Shown: piece after piece, positions 7,319-15,762 of the stretch
Layout of the letters: each line of letters starts with the position of its first letter
Position numbering within the stretch: position 1 is the first letter of the stretch
Translations under genes and position numbers: made by a program
Source: Poriferisodalis sp026713105
GTDB lineage: Bacteria > Actinomycetota > Acidimicrobiia > Acidimicrobiales > Poriferisodalaceae
DNA length: 64,000 nucleotides
Direction: 5' to 3'
NCBI GenBank assembly: GCA_965115995.1
Contig: OZ220472.1
Span: 1,116,001-1,180,000 of the forward strand
Notes under the pieces: model-generated
Database searches by the model: none
Told to the model about the DNA's origin: nothing
The model's input: only the letters and a program-made list of their open reading frames with translations

Positions 7319-9220
7319 ATGCAGTTTCACATCGATGGCTTTCGACGCGGTGATCCCGATGTCTTCGACCCGGTGGAGGCACTCCCGGCTCCGGTAGCCG
7401 ACCGGCCGCTCCCCGCCGAGGTGGACGTACTCGTCGTCGGGTGCGGGCCCACCGGACTAGTCCTCGCGACGCAGCTGTCGCAATTTCCCGAGATCACGAC
7501 GTGCGTGGTCGACGCCAAGCCCGGCCCGCTCGAGCTCGGCCAGGCCGACGGCATCGCATGCCGCACGATGGAAATGTTCGAGGCGCTCGGATTCGCTGAT
7601 CGCGTCGCGCGGGAGGCGTATTGGGTGAACGAGACCGTCTTTTGGAGGCCCGATCCCGAACGACCCGAACACATCGCCCGCAGCTCACGAATCCAAGACG
7701 TCGAGGACGGACTGTCGGAGTTTCCTCACGTCATCCTCAATCAGGCGAGAGTGCACGACTTATTGCTGCGACGGATGCGCGCCTCTCCCACGGCACTGAC
7801 GCCCCACTATCACCGACGACTTGAAGACTTGGTATTGGGCTCAGATGCCGACGAGCTCGCCAGGGCGCGGCTAGCGCATCTGGGTGCGGAAGGCCGCCTT
7901 GAAGAGGTTCGGGCGCGCTATGTCGTGGGATGCGACGGAGCGCGAAGCGCCGTACGCGGGTTTATGGGTCGCAGGCTTGAGGGGGATGCGGCCAACCAGG
8001 CGTGGGGAGTCATGGACGTCCTCGCGGTGACGGATTTCCCCGACATCCGGTACAAGGCGGTCGTGCACTCCAACCAAGGGGGCAACCTCCTGGTCATTCC
8101 GCGCGAGGGCGGATACCTGTTCCGCCTGTACATCGAGCTCGACAAATTGGGCGAGAGCGAGCGCATCTCTGACCGCGGCATCACGATCGATCAATTGGTG
8201 GCCGCAGGTCAGCGAATCTTGACGCCCTACACCCTCGACGTGAAGGAGGTGGCCTGGTGGTCGATCTATGAGATCGGCCAACGGTTGTGCGACAAGTTTG
8301 ACGATGTGCCCGCAGGACGAACCCAGGAGAGGCTGCCGAGCGTGTTCATTGCCGGTGATGCGTGCCACACCCACAGCCCCAAGGCGGGACAGGGCATGAA
8401 CGTCTCGATGCGCGATGCATTCAATCTCGGATGGAAGCTCGCGGCGGTGCTCCGAGGGCAGTGCCGACCAGAGATACTCCACACGTATTCGACCGAGCGC
8501 CGCGGCCTCGCCAAGGAGCTGATCGAATTCGATCGTGAGTTCGCCGCCATGTTCAGCGCGCCGCCGAAGACATCGTCGTCTGACGACGACGGTGTGGATC
8601 CAGCCGAGTTTCAGCGCTACTTCCAACAGCAAGGCCGGTTCACGGCGGGCACGGCGACTCGGTACGGGCCATCGTCGATCGTCGGCGACGAGACGCACCA
8701 GCATCTCGCCGCCGGCTTTGTGGTCGGGACGCGTTTCCACTCTGCTCCGGTCGTGCGCGCCGCCGACGCCAAGCCGATGCATCTGGGCCACGTCGCCGAG
8801 GCCGATGGCAGATGGCGGATCTATGTGTTCGCCGATCAGTCGAACGCGCGGCTCGCTCAGCTGTGCGAGTTCTTGGAGTTCGACTCCGCATCGCCCATCA
8901 CCAGATACCGCACCGATGGCGCCGACGTCGATTCCCTCTTTGATGTCAGGGCGGTCGTGCAGCAAACCCATGTCGATGTGGTCTTCGCCCAGATGCCGAC
9001 CCTGTTGCGGCCCTCGAAGGGCCGCCTCGGCTTGGTCGACTACGAAAAAATCTTCACTCCCGACCTCCAAGACGACATCTTCGATCTGCGCAGCGTTGAC
9101 CGTGTCGGCGGAGCGATGGTCGTGGTCCGACCTGACCAACACATCGCCCATGTGCTGCCGCTTGATGCGTTCGGCGAACTCGCTGCCTTCTTCGACGGGT
9201 GCATGCGTCCGCCTGCCTGA
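7319..9220 (+). CDS. FAD-dependent phenol/hydroxybenzoate hydroxylase (MobA/PheA-like)
   Basis: A 633-residue flavin monooxygenase of the large phenol-hydroxylase type. The N-terminus (MQFHIDGFRRGDP) is the family hallmark. It has GCGPTG near residue 40, the DG motif YVVGCDGARSAVRG near residue 200, and the GD motif FIAGDACHTHSPKAGQGMN near residue 342. The last 180 residues form the C-terminal thioredoxin-like domain that separates PheA/MobA-type enzymes from the shorter MhpA type. It probably ortho-hydroxylates a phenol or 3-hydroxybenzoate to a catechol. Two palindromes lie in its upstream region. The precise substrate is inferred only. Confidence 0.85.
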   Translation: MQFHIDGFRRGDPDVFDPVEALPAPVADRPLPAEVDVLVVGCGPTGLVLATQLSQFPEITTCVVDAKPGPLELGQADGIACRTMEMFEALGFADRVAREAYWVNETVFWRPDPERPEHIARSSRIQDVEDGLSEFPHVILNQARVHDLLLRRMRASPTALTPHYHRRLEDLVLGSDADELARARLAHLGAEGRLEEVRARYVVGCDGARSAVRGFMGRRLEGDAANQAWGVMDVLAVTDFPDIRYKAVVHSNQGGNLLVIPREGGYLFRLYIELDKLGESERISDRGITIDQLVAAGQRILTPYTLDVKEVAWWSIYEIGQRLCDKFDDVPAGRTQERLPSVFIAGDACHTHSPKAGQGMNVSMRDAFNLGWKLAAVLRGQCRPEILHTYSTERRGLAKELIEFDREFAAMFSAPPKTSSSDDDGVDPAEFQRYFQQQGRFTAGTATRYGPSSIVGDETHQHLAAGFVVGTRFHSAPVVRAADAKPMHLGHVAEADGRWRIYVFADQSNARLAQLCEFLEFDSASPITRYRTDGADVDSLFDVRAVVQQTHVDVVFAQMPTLLRPSKGRLGLVDYEKIFTPDLQDDIFDLRSVDRVGGAMVVVRPDQHIAHVLPLDAFGELAAFFDGCMRPPA

Positions 9221-9304
9221 TCTTGTGCAGCTGCTCTCGACCGTCCAACAGGAATAGCTCCTACGAGAAACCCGGACTGTCGACAACCACCGTCCGCTTC
9301 AGAA

Positions 9305-10117
9305 CTAGGACCGGCGGACGAACCTGCCGCTGTGGTCGTCGCCGTTGGGAGCGAAGTCAACCCCGTAGTCCCAAGGCATGTCCTCGTTGGGCGCAGGGGT
9401 GAGGATCGCTAGGTGTTTCTCGGTGATGCTGCCTTCGTTGAAGTTTCGATGTGGGACACCTGCAGGAAGCCTGACGAGAGTTTCAGGTCCGACGATGTGA
9501 TGTTGGAGCCCGACATCGACGGTGAGCTCCCCTTCGAAGACGAAATAGAACTGATCGAATTCGTGGATGTGCCAATCCGGCCCTCTGCCGCCCGGGCTGG
9601 CCTCGGAGTAGTTCACGACCATCCGCTCGATGCCCATTCCTGGATCAACAAGCGGCATGATGCGAAAGCCCGGGAAGGGTTCGGTGAGCTGCTCGACGTC
9701 GACGGTCGTCACGGTGCCGCTCTGGCTCGTGCGGTGTACGGGCGGCACGTCGTCGGGACTGTCGATGATGTGAGCGATCTCCTGGCCGATCGAAGGCGAG
9801 GGGATGATCCCCTCGAGGTGCATTTCGGGGCCCGGGCCGTCGTTCCAATTGCAGTGAGGGAGACCTGCGGGGATGTGAACCAGCGTTCCAGGGCCGATCC
9901 GATGAACTTCTTCGCCGAGCCGGACGTTCATGTTTCCCCGGACGAGGAAGTAGATCTGGTCGCTTTCATGAAAGTGCAACTCCGGACCTGAGCCGCCTTC
10001 TTGGATGGAGCTCGCAATGAACAGCGACGATTCTTGCTGGGCCAGGATCTGGGCGCGGTAGCCCGGAAAGCCGGTGTCGAATGCCGTTTCCTCATCGAGC
10101 GTGCGAACAAACTCCAC
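9305..10117 (-). CDS. Bicupin protein
   Basis: 270 residues made of two tandem cupin domains. Each has a metal-binding motif 1 (ELHFHESDQIYFLVRG near residue 47; DWHIHEFDQFYFVFEG near residue 180) and a matching motif 2 (HIPAGLPHCNWN; RLPAGVPHRNFN), so both sites keep the histidine and acidic ligands. The two halves look like an internal duplication. The start is a GTG at 10117. Bicupins of this type include gentisate/salicylate dioxygenase-like enzymes and small sugar or quercetin dioxygenase relatives. It faces away from an LLM flavoenzyme across a promoter with a palindrome. No substrate can be assigned. Confidence 0.7.
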   Translation of the reverse strand: MEFVRTLDEETAFDTGFPGYRAQILAQQESSLFIASSIQEGGSGPELHFHESDQIYFLVRGNMNVRLGEEVHRIGPGTLVHIPAGLPHCNWNDGPGPEMHLEGIIPSPSIGQEIAHIIDSPDDVPPVHRTSQSGTVTTVDVEQLTEPFPGFRIMPLVDPGMGIERMVVNYSEASPGGRGPDWHIHEFDQFYFVFEGELTVDVGLQHHIVGPETLVRLPAGVPHRNFNEGSITEKHLAILTPAPNEDMPWDYGVDFAPNGDDHSGRFVRRS

Positions 10118-10188
10118 GGCGCCTTACCTCTGTAGTCCCGCGTCGGCCCATCCGGCGGTGCGCGCAAGATTAGCACCGCCAGTCTCGA

Positions 10189-10201
10189 TATATGACATAT
10201 A
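10189..10201. promoter_or_regulatory. 13-bp palindrome TATATGACATATA, candidate operator
   Basis: Perfect 6-bp arms about a single central A, placed directly upstream of the -35 box of the LLM gene and 72 nt from the start of the divergent bicupin. The AT-rich core stands out from the flanks. The arrangement fits a GntR- or TetR-size operator controlling one or both divergent genes. Confidence 0.45.
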
Positions 10202-10203
10202 GA

Positions 10204-10233
10204 TTGACAATCGACTGTCGCTATGTCTACCGT
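10204..10233 (+). promoter_or_regulatory. Promoter giving a leaderless LLM transcript
   Basis: A perfect TTGACA (10204-10209) and TACCGT (10228-10233) are spaced 18 nt apart. The expected transcription start falls on or next to the A of the ATG at 10240, so the mRNA would be leaderless. This fits the lack of any ribosome site before that ATG. Confidence 0.5.
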
Positions 10234-10239
10234 GACCCC

Positions 10240-11397
10240 ATGACACAGAGTGGCATCAGTACGTGGGCGTTCGAATTTCACCACATCCACAAACGTGAGC
10301 ACCCTGACTTTGAGGATCCCGCGATCGTCCAGGACACCTACGACCGGAACTTGGACCGGTTGGTCGAGCTCGAGCAATATGGGTTCGAGGGAGTCTTCTT
10401 TAGCGAGCATCACTTCCTCAACGCACTGAGCCCCGTGCCGAACCTGCTCGTGGCGGCGCTCGCCAAGATGACGACCACCTTCAAGATCGGTGTCCTCGGA
10501 AATGTGCTGCCGTTCCATCAACCTTGGCGACTCGCTGAAGAACTCTCGATGCTCGACTACCTCACCAACGGCAGACTCGAGATCGGCTTGGCAAGCGGGG
10601 TGCCACCGGAATATCTGTTCGTCGATCTCCCCGAGGAAGAGGTACGACCTCGATACGCGGAAGTTGCCGATTTCCTCGATGCCGCTGCCGCCAACAAGTA
10701 CGTCACCTTGCATGGGGAGTACTACGACTTCGAAGACATCCCTGTGATGCCCCGGCCTCGGCAAGAGTCCCGTCGCAGGGTGTGGGTCACTGCCTATAGC
10801 GGTGCGACCTGTGCGACGGCGGCGAAGCGTGGATACAAGGCAGCGACGGCGTTCCAGTCGAAAGAGGCTGCTCGGGTCGCGTTCGACGCGTACCGAGAGG
10901 CGTGCGACGAGATCGGTCGCGACTGCTCACCTGACGATCTCGGTATTCGCCGGAATGTGCTGGTATGCGAGACCGACGCCCAAGCCCAGGAAATGCACGA
11001 GATGCTGCTCGACGTCGACCGCGAACGGCTCAGGTTGACATTCTCCGAGGTGATGGCGCGCATGATGAAGGCTGCCGGTGCCGACATGATTCCTGAGGGT
11101 GTTCTCGAAGCTGGGGCGATGGACGCGGCCTCGGTAGTCGATACCGCTGCTCCGCCTCTCCCGGATCCGTTCGAAATGATGAATGTCTCGATTTCCGACG
11201 AGTTTCTGTTCGGCTCGCCGGCAACAGTCACCGAGCGCATCATCGAGCAGCTTCGATTCCTGGGCGCCGGCAATTTGATCGCCTACCACCCGCACTCGAT
11301 GGAGCACTCCGAACTCGACGAGCACTACCGGCTGTTCGCCGGCATCCTGCCCGATCTGCGTGCAGCCGACGTGCGATTGCCGGTATCGGCCACCTGA
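10240..11397 (+). CDS. LLM-class flavin-dependent oxidoreductase (luciferase-like)
   Basis: A 385-residue bacterial-luciferase-like TIM-barrel protein. The ATG at 10240 is chosen because the promoter places the transcript start there; an upstream in-frame ATG at 10192 lies inside a palindrome. Family features are the early EQYGFEGVFFSEHH segment, LEIGLASGVPPEYLF mid-protein and the late GSPATVTERIIEQL helix. These enzymes use FMN or F420 for monooxygenation or hydride transfer on hydrophobic substrates. Its partner bicupin is divergent. The cofactor cannot be decided from sequence alone. Confidence 0.8.
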   Translation: MTQSGISTWAFEFHHIHKREHPDFEDPAIVQDTYDRNLDRLVELEQYGFEGVFFSEHHFLNALSPVPNLLVAALAKMTTTFKIGVLGNVLPFHQPWRLAEELSMLDYLTNGRLEIGLASGVPPEYLFVDLPEEEVRPRYAEVADFLDAAAANKYVTLHGEYYDFEDIPVMPRPRQESRRRVWVTAYSGATCATAAKRGYKAATAFQSKEAARVAFDAYREACDEIGRDCSPDDLGIRRNVLVCETDAQAQEMHEMLLDVDRERLRLTFSEVMARMMKAAGADMIPEGVLEAGAMDAASVVDTAAPPLPDPFEMMNVSISDEFLFGSPATVTERIIEQLRFLGAGNLIAYHPHSMEHSELDEHYRLFAGILPDLRAADVRLPVSAT

Positions 11398-11506
11398 CCG
11401 TCAGGTCAATCGCACTCGCTACCGGTGCGATGGGCGATGTCGCGAATATGCGCCAGTTGATCGGTGACCGGGCCGCCGCCGATTCGCACGTGGGCCGTCC
11501 GACGCC

Positions 11507-12748
11507 TCAGCTGTGGCTGTGGTCGTGCTGCGCGTAATGCTGCGCGAGCAAGTCGATGCCGTAGTCGCCGCCGTTGGGTGTGCGCACGATCGTGTGAATG
11601 TGAAATGGCTCAGGGTCGTCGTTATTGAGGAAGATGCCGGGGTGGTTGTCGTACTCGATGAGGACCACGGGGCTCTGGACCCGGTAGTAGTAGGCACCGT
11701 CGGGGTCGTCACCGCCGATCCATGCAAAATACGTGCTGTCGAGATGACGCTTGATGGCTGCGAGCTTGGCGTTTCGCGGGCCAGCGGGCATGCGATCGAC
11801 GTACGGCTCGGCGACGTTGAGCAGGGCTTCGCGCTGGCCAGGTGTCAGGTCGTCTCCACGGATGCCGGCGTAGGGCACGATCCGATTGTCCTCACCCGCT
11901 CCGGTGAGGTGGCGGCCGTTGATGGGGCCGTTGATTTCGTGCGGGAGGTCTGCAGCCCGCATCGAGCGGTGCAGGGTCGCTGCCGTGCGTTGGGCCGGCG
12001 TCAGGGTGTCGTACATATCGAAGCCCACGGCCCGCTCCTCGTCGAGCGCGCGTGTGCCGTCGGCTGCGAAGTTCGGCTCGGCGCCCATGAATGTGGGCGT
12101 CAACACGATCTGGTTCCCGATGATCACGCAAGAGACATCGAGATGGTGGCCCCAGAGCTGCCAGCCCCACGGCTCGCTGCGGCCCGGGTCTCCGAAGATG
12201 GCGAACAAGTACGTCCACTCGGTGAGCGAGTCGAGATACTGCCCGATGAGTTCCCCCAGCCAGGCATTGAGTTTCATCACGTTGCGTGTCAGCTGGTAGC
12301 CCCGGGCGCTCAGACTGGACTCGATCACTGCCAGCGCCGCATTGCGCTGGCGGTCTGAGGCCTCCGATAGCCAGATCCCGTGCAGATCCTGATCGGGTAG
12401 CGGAAATGCATTCGTCCACATGCGCCATTGGGGCGACGACATGGGTCGCTGGGCGCGCTCGCGCTCTGCCTCGCTGAGCGTCTCGAGGTACGCAGTCGCT
12501 GCAGCAGTGGCGGGAGCCGGGTCGAATCCATCGTCGGCCAAGGTGTTGAGCCCGGTGATCGCTGTGCCGTCGGTGGTTACGCCAACGAACGGCTCGGCCG
12601 CAGCGGCGATGTGGTCAGGCGGCATGTGACCGTCGAAGAACTCGATCAGAGCGGGTGTGAAGAGCTCTGGTCGAACAAACCCTCCGTGGATGGGGATCAT
12701 CCCGTCCGGGCGACGGCCGTAGAGGGCCAGTCGATGGTCCAACGACAT
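11507..12748 (-). CDS. DUF3500 family protein
   Basis: 413 residues with the recognisable DUF3500 pattern: the mid-protein WGWQLWGHHLDVS segment and the C-terminal VLIEYDNHPGIFLNNDDPEP and HIHTIVRTPNGGDYG blocks, rich in histidine and aspartate as if binding metal. The start ATG at 12748 is preceded by GGAGG. The family has no established function that I know; members often sit in catabolic or secondary-metabolite clusters. Here it ends the leftward cluster, just downstream of a dienelactone hydrolase-like gene with a 21-nt gap, so co-transcription is likely. Confidence 0.75.
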   Translation of the reverse strand: MSLDHRLALYGRRPDGMIPIHGGFVRPELFTPALIEFFDGHMPPDHIAAAAEPFVGVTTDGTAITGLNTLADDGFDPAPATAAATAYLETLSEAERERAQRPMSSPQWRMWTNAFPLPDQDLHGIWLSEASDRQRNAALAVIESSLSARGYQLTRNVMKLNAWLGELIGQYLDSLTEWTYLFAIFGDPGRSEPWGWQLWGHHLDVSCVIIGNQIVLTPTFMGAEPNFAADGTRALDEERAVGFDMYDTLTPAQRTAATLHRSMRAADLPHEINGPINGRHLTGAGEDNRIVPYAGIRGDDLTPGQREALLNVAEPYVDRMPAGPRNAKLAAIKRHLDSTYFAWIGGDDPDGAYYYRVQSPVVLIEYDNHPGIFLNNDDPEPFHIHTIVRTPNGGDYGIDLLAQHYAQHDHSHS

Positions 12749-12769
12749 GGTCAGGAAGCCTCCGTGACC

Positions 12770-13522
12770 TCAGCTGCCGAGGTGATCGGCGAAGATCGCC
12801 ACAGCGGTGGCGTATGAGCGCGCGGCGCCTTCAGGGTGGTAGGCGTGCCCGCCCGGGACGGCAAACCCGTGGTCGGCACCGTCGATCAGGTCGACGCTGC
12901 CGCGGTCGCCAAGACCAACGACTGCGTCGAGCAGCGGTTGGTTCTCTTCGACTGATGAGAGCTGGTCGGCCGTGCCCTGCGCCATGTGCACCCGCCCGGT
13001 GATCGTCGGTACCGAGAGATGCGGCGAATTCGGCTCGGGCGTCACACAGAACGAGGGATGAAGCCCGACTCCGGCCACAAATACCTCTGGTTGTTCGGTG
13101 AGCGCCCTGATCACCGTGCGTGCGCCGATGCAGTACCCAATGCAACCGGCGTTGACGGTGTCGACCGCAGGGTCGGCTTGGAGTGAGGTGAGCGCCGTTG
13201 AAATGTCCGAGCTGACCATCTCATCGGTTGTGCCGCCGGCTATGGCCATGAATTCCTGCATCGCGGGTGACTCGGGGCCCTCGGCCATGAGTGCGAATAC
13301 GTCAAAGGTTCTCCATGGCCCGTGACGCCAGTACCGATCGAGGGCAGCGACGCAGAATCCTTCAGCGGCAACGCCGTCAGCCGCCTCGCGTGATCCGTCG
13401 TCGAACCCAGGACCGTGATGGAAGAACATCACGAGTGGGAAAGGGCCGTCGCCGTCCGGCCGGGCGATGTACAGCCCGAGTTGCCCATCCTCGGCGTCCA
13501 AGTCGCGTTGCTCGGTGTGCAT
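12770..13522 (-). CDS. Dienelactone hydrolase family protein
   Basis: 250 residues from an ATG at 13522 with GAGGAGG upstream; longer in-frame versions run through the promoter and are rejected. The nucleophile motif is GYCIGA (about residue 124), with the cysteine that is typical of dienelactone hydrolases, and the catalytic histidine lies in DGADHGF near residue 217. The family hydrolyses dienelactones from chlorocatechol or hydroxyquinol ring cleavage, and also other small esters. It belongs to the catabolic cluster with the FAH-family and ring-cleavage genes and has its own clear promoter. Confidence 0.8.
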   Translation of the reverse strand: MHTEQRDLDAEDGQLGLYIARPDGDGPFPLVMFFHHGPGFDDGSREAADGVAAEGFCVAALDRYWRHGPWRTFDVFALMAEGPESPAMQEFMAIAGGTTDEMVSSDISTALTSLQADPAVDTVNAGCIGYCIGARTVIRALTEQPEVFVAGVGLHPSFCVTPEPNSPHLSVPTITGRVHMAQGTADQLSSVEENQPLLDAVVGLGDRGSVDLIDGADHGFAVPGGHAYHPEGAARSYATAVAIFADHLGS

Positions 13523-13576
13523 TCGGCCTCCTCGCTCTGCGTTTGACCGTTCTGACGCAGTGACGTATCGGCACGA

Positions 13577-13605
13577 AATGTAGCAATAAGCCCTGCGAGC
13601 GTCAA
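13577..13605 (-). promoter_or_regulatory. Promoter of the dienelactone hydrolase gene
   Basis: On the minus strand TTGACG (13605-13600) and TACATT (13582-13577) are separated by exactly 17 nt. The -10 region runs into ATTTCGTG, which shares its first half with the ATTTCGAAAT palindrome found at 15703 and 21118. The leader of about 45 nt ends in a good ribosome site. Confidence 0.55.
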
Positions 13606-13731
13606 TGAACATGCAGTATGAATGGGGTATTGGCCTTGTGCTGCGCCGGCGGGGTCGACGGCCCATGCTCGCTCTTCGGGTGTGCCTGACAGACTGCGGC
13701 AATCACGTCCCTCTTTTGCGACGGGCGTCGG

Positions 13732-14139
13732 TTACTCGTGGAAGATGGCGCTCGTCGGTGTGATGCGGATAACGGTGCGCCTCTGCTCATTCAGCATTGG
13801 CACGATGCTCGACGGATCGGACCGTTCCTTGCCCGTCATCCGGGCGAAGAGATCGGCCGTGAGCTCGGTGCGCAGCGGATCCTCCGAGATGGCCTCGGCT
13901 GTGCCGTAGACCACCAGGTGGACCCGGCCGTCGGGTACGCACAAACTCACCGACGGCTGGCGCACGGAGTTGTGCCACTTGGCCGTGAAGCTCTTGGCCG
14001 AGATCACGATGCGGCCTTCGTCGTCGACGACATAGCCGACCATTGATTGCTGCGGCGAACCGTCGGTTCGACCCGTCGCCAAGATGGCCAAAAGGTGTTC
14101 CGCGAGGAAGCCGGTCTGCTGTTCATCAAGCACGGTCAT
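13732..14139 (-). CDS. Pyridoxamine 5'-phosphate oxidase-fold (PPOX, F420/FMN-type) protein
   Basis: 135 residues with the split-barrel flavin/deazaflavin-binding pattern: an early LAILATGRTDGSPQQSMVGY strand pair, the VISAKSFTAKWHNSVRQP basic stretch that contacts a phosphate, and VSLCVPDGRVHLVVYGTAE. GAGGAG precedes the ATG at 14139. Short PPOX proteins in actinobacteria often use F420 or biliverdin. It lies between the dienelactone hydrolase and FAH-family genes on the same strand. Its substrate is unknown. Confidence 0.75.
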   Translation of the reverse strand: MTVLDEQQTGFLAEHLLAILATGRTDGSPQQSMVGYVVDDEGRIVISAKSFTAKWHNSVRQPSVSLCVPDGRVHLVVYGTAEAISEDPLRTELTADLFARMTGKERSDPSSIVPMLNEQRRTVIRITPTSAIFHE

Positions 14140-14187
14140 GTGTCGTAGCTCCTCTTTTGTCTCTAGTTTGATTCCTTGGACCGCAGG

Positions 14188-15069
14188 TCAGCGCGGCGGG
14201 AAATTCGGGGTCGGGTGCCCGTGGTCGGAAATCCGCACGCAGCGGTTGGTCATGGTGCCGACGCCCTCGACCGTTGTCGTGATGACATCACCGTCGGCGA
14301 GGAACAACCCCTGAACAGCGCCGATGCCCTCGGGCGTGCCCGAGAAGATCACGTCGCCGGTCTGCAGCGTCGTGATGCGCGACAAGTAAGCGACCAGCGT
14401 CGGAATCGAGAACATCAGGCTCGCCGTCGTGTCGTTCTGGCGTTCCTCGCCATTGATGTGGGTGGAGACACGCACTGAGTCGAGATCGGCGAACGAGTCT
14501 GTCGAGACCAGCACCGGTCCAATCGGACCAAAGGTGTCGAACGACTTGCCGAGATCGAAGTGCGGCGGCTTTGACGCCATCTGCATGCCACGGTCGGAAA
14601 CATCCTGGCCGGCGGTGAGCCCGAGTACGTGATTCCAGGCATCGGCTTCGTCGATGTCTTTGCCACCAGGGCCGATGACGACGACAATCTCTCCCTCGTA
14701 ATCGACCCGCTCGCTGCGCAGCTCAACGTCGTCGTTGGGCCCGACGATGCACGAGGGGAACTTGGTGAACACCAGCGGTGCGTCGGGCACTGTCATGTTG
14801 GCTTCAGCAGCGTGGGACCGGTAGTTGAGCCCGATCCCGTAGGAGTTGCGTGGCGTCGGTACTGGCGCGTGCAGAACGGCGTCGGCAAGCGAACCGGTCG
14901 GTTGATGAGCGCTGAGCCCGGTCGTCAGCTCAGTGAGCTGGTCGGCGGATTCGAGCGCTCCCATCGGATCACTTCCCAGCGACCCTTGCGAGACGGCCTC
15001 GAGGTCGTAGTACTCGTCGCCTGCCACGAGTGCAGCGCGACCGGAAATGTTGGCGAGCGTGAAAGGCAT
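14188..15069 (-). CDS. Fumarylacetoacetate hydrolase family protein
   Basis: A 293-residue FAH-fold enzyme. The metal-binding set is visible as VDYEGEIVVVIG (about residue 123), and the C-terminal IFSGTPEGIG motif is diagnostic. The start ATG at 15069 follows AAGGAG. Members cleave C-C bonds or decarboxylate or hydrate beta-keto and oxo-dienoate products in aromatic meta-cleavage pathways. With the VOC dioxygenase and the HsaA-like hydroxylase upstream, a step after ring opening is the likely job. The stop of the AhpD-like gene is 10 nt upstream, so the genes are co-transcribed. Confidence 0.8.
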   Translation of the reverse strand: MPFTLANISGRAALVAGDEYYDLEAVSQGSLGSDPMGALESADQLTELTTGLSAHQPTGSLADAVLHAPVPTPRNSYGIGLNYRSHAAEANMTVPDAPLVFTKFPSCIVGPNDDVELRSERVDYEGEIVVVIGPGGKDIDEADAWNHVLGLTAGQDVSDRGMQMASKPPHFDLGKSFDTFGPIGPVLVSTDSFADLDSVRVSTHINGEERQNDTTASLMFSIPTLVAYLSRITTLQTGDVIFSGTPEGIGAVQGLFLADGDVITTTVEGVGTMTNRCVRISDHGHPTPNFPPR

Positions 15070-15079
15070 CTATCGCTCC

Positions 15080-15667
15080 TTAGGCGTGTCGGCCGATTTG
15101 CCAGCCGAGGCCGCTCAGGTGTTCGCTGCCGAACTCGCTGGGCTCTGATTCGAGCTGCGTGGCCATGGTGTCGTTCCAGCGGTTCAGGTAGCCGAACAGC
15201 GCGCACACAGCCACAATTGCGACGATTTGCTCCTCGCTGTAGTGCTTGCGGCACTCCTCAAAGTCTTCGGCGGTGGCGGCATTCGGGCTCGAACCGGAGT
15301 GGAAAGCCAGCCGCAGCGCGGCCCGCTCGGCATCGGTGAAGAGGTCCGACGTCTCGAACTCCCACACGGCGGCGATCTTCGCGGTGTCGGTCCCCTGGTT
15401 GGCGGCGGTTGCGCCAGTGTGCGCTTGGCAATAGCGGCAGCCGTTCGCGGCGCTTGCGGCGTGAGAGACGAGGTTCTTCAGCTCGCCGTCAATGACCGGG
15501 TTCTGGAGAACGGCCCCGCCGAGTGCCAAGAATCCGCCCAGGATTTCGGGCACGTGTCCCATCGTGAAGAGCGATGTGGGGAGGAATCCCATGTTCTCGT
15601 CGACTCTGCTGAAGATCTCCTCGAACTGGGGGAGGTCTTCGCGAGCAAGTGGTTGGACGTTTGGCAT
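15080..15667 (-). CDS. AhpD/carboxymuconolactone decarboxylase-like protein
   Basis: 195 residues of the peroxidase-related AhpD-like helical family. The redox motif is ANGCRYCQAHTGA (about residues 95-107), a CxxC followed by the conserved histidine. The ATG at 15667 has AAGGAG upstream. Members act as alkylhydroperoxidases or related disulfide enzymes. It heads a unit with FAH and PPOX genes and is preceded by the ATTTCGAAAT palindrome at 15703. Its CxxC is encoded with ordinary cysteine codons, unlike the TGA-containing redoxin at the right end of the window. Confidence 0.75.
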   Translation of the reverse strand: MPNVQPLAREDLPQFEEIFSRVDENMGFLPTSLFTMGHVPEILGGFLALGGAVLQNPVIDGELKNLVSHAASAANGCRYCQAHTGATAANQGTDTAKIAAVWEFETSDLFTDAERAALRLAFHSGSSPNAATAEDFEECRKHYSEEQIVAIVAVCALFGYLNRWNDTMATQLESEPSEFGSEHLSGLGWQIGRHA

Positions 15668-15702
15668 GTTCGCTCCTTTGCCGGATGCAACTTAGGTCAG
15701 AA

Positions 15703-15712
15703 ATTTCGAAAT
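15703..15712. promoter_or_regulatory. Palindrome ATTTCGAAAT, candidate operator (copy 1)
   Basis: A perfect 10-bp palindrome 36 nt upstream of the AhpD-like start. An identical palindrome occurs at 21118-21127 in front of the hydroxylase gene of the same cluster, and a degenerate copy (8 of 10) lies at 21955-21964. It is a good candidate site for the GntR regulator encoded at 21206. Confidence 0.5.
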
Positions 15713-15762
15713 ATCAATCAGAAAGCGATATTGGTGGAGATTGTCACCTTGGGCGTCTCGAC

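Noticed and set aside
7871..9286. A 471-codon minus-strand open frame over the MobA-like hydroxylase
   Set aside because: Antisense shadow of a gene with clear FAD-binding motifs; no domain or ribosome site of its own.
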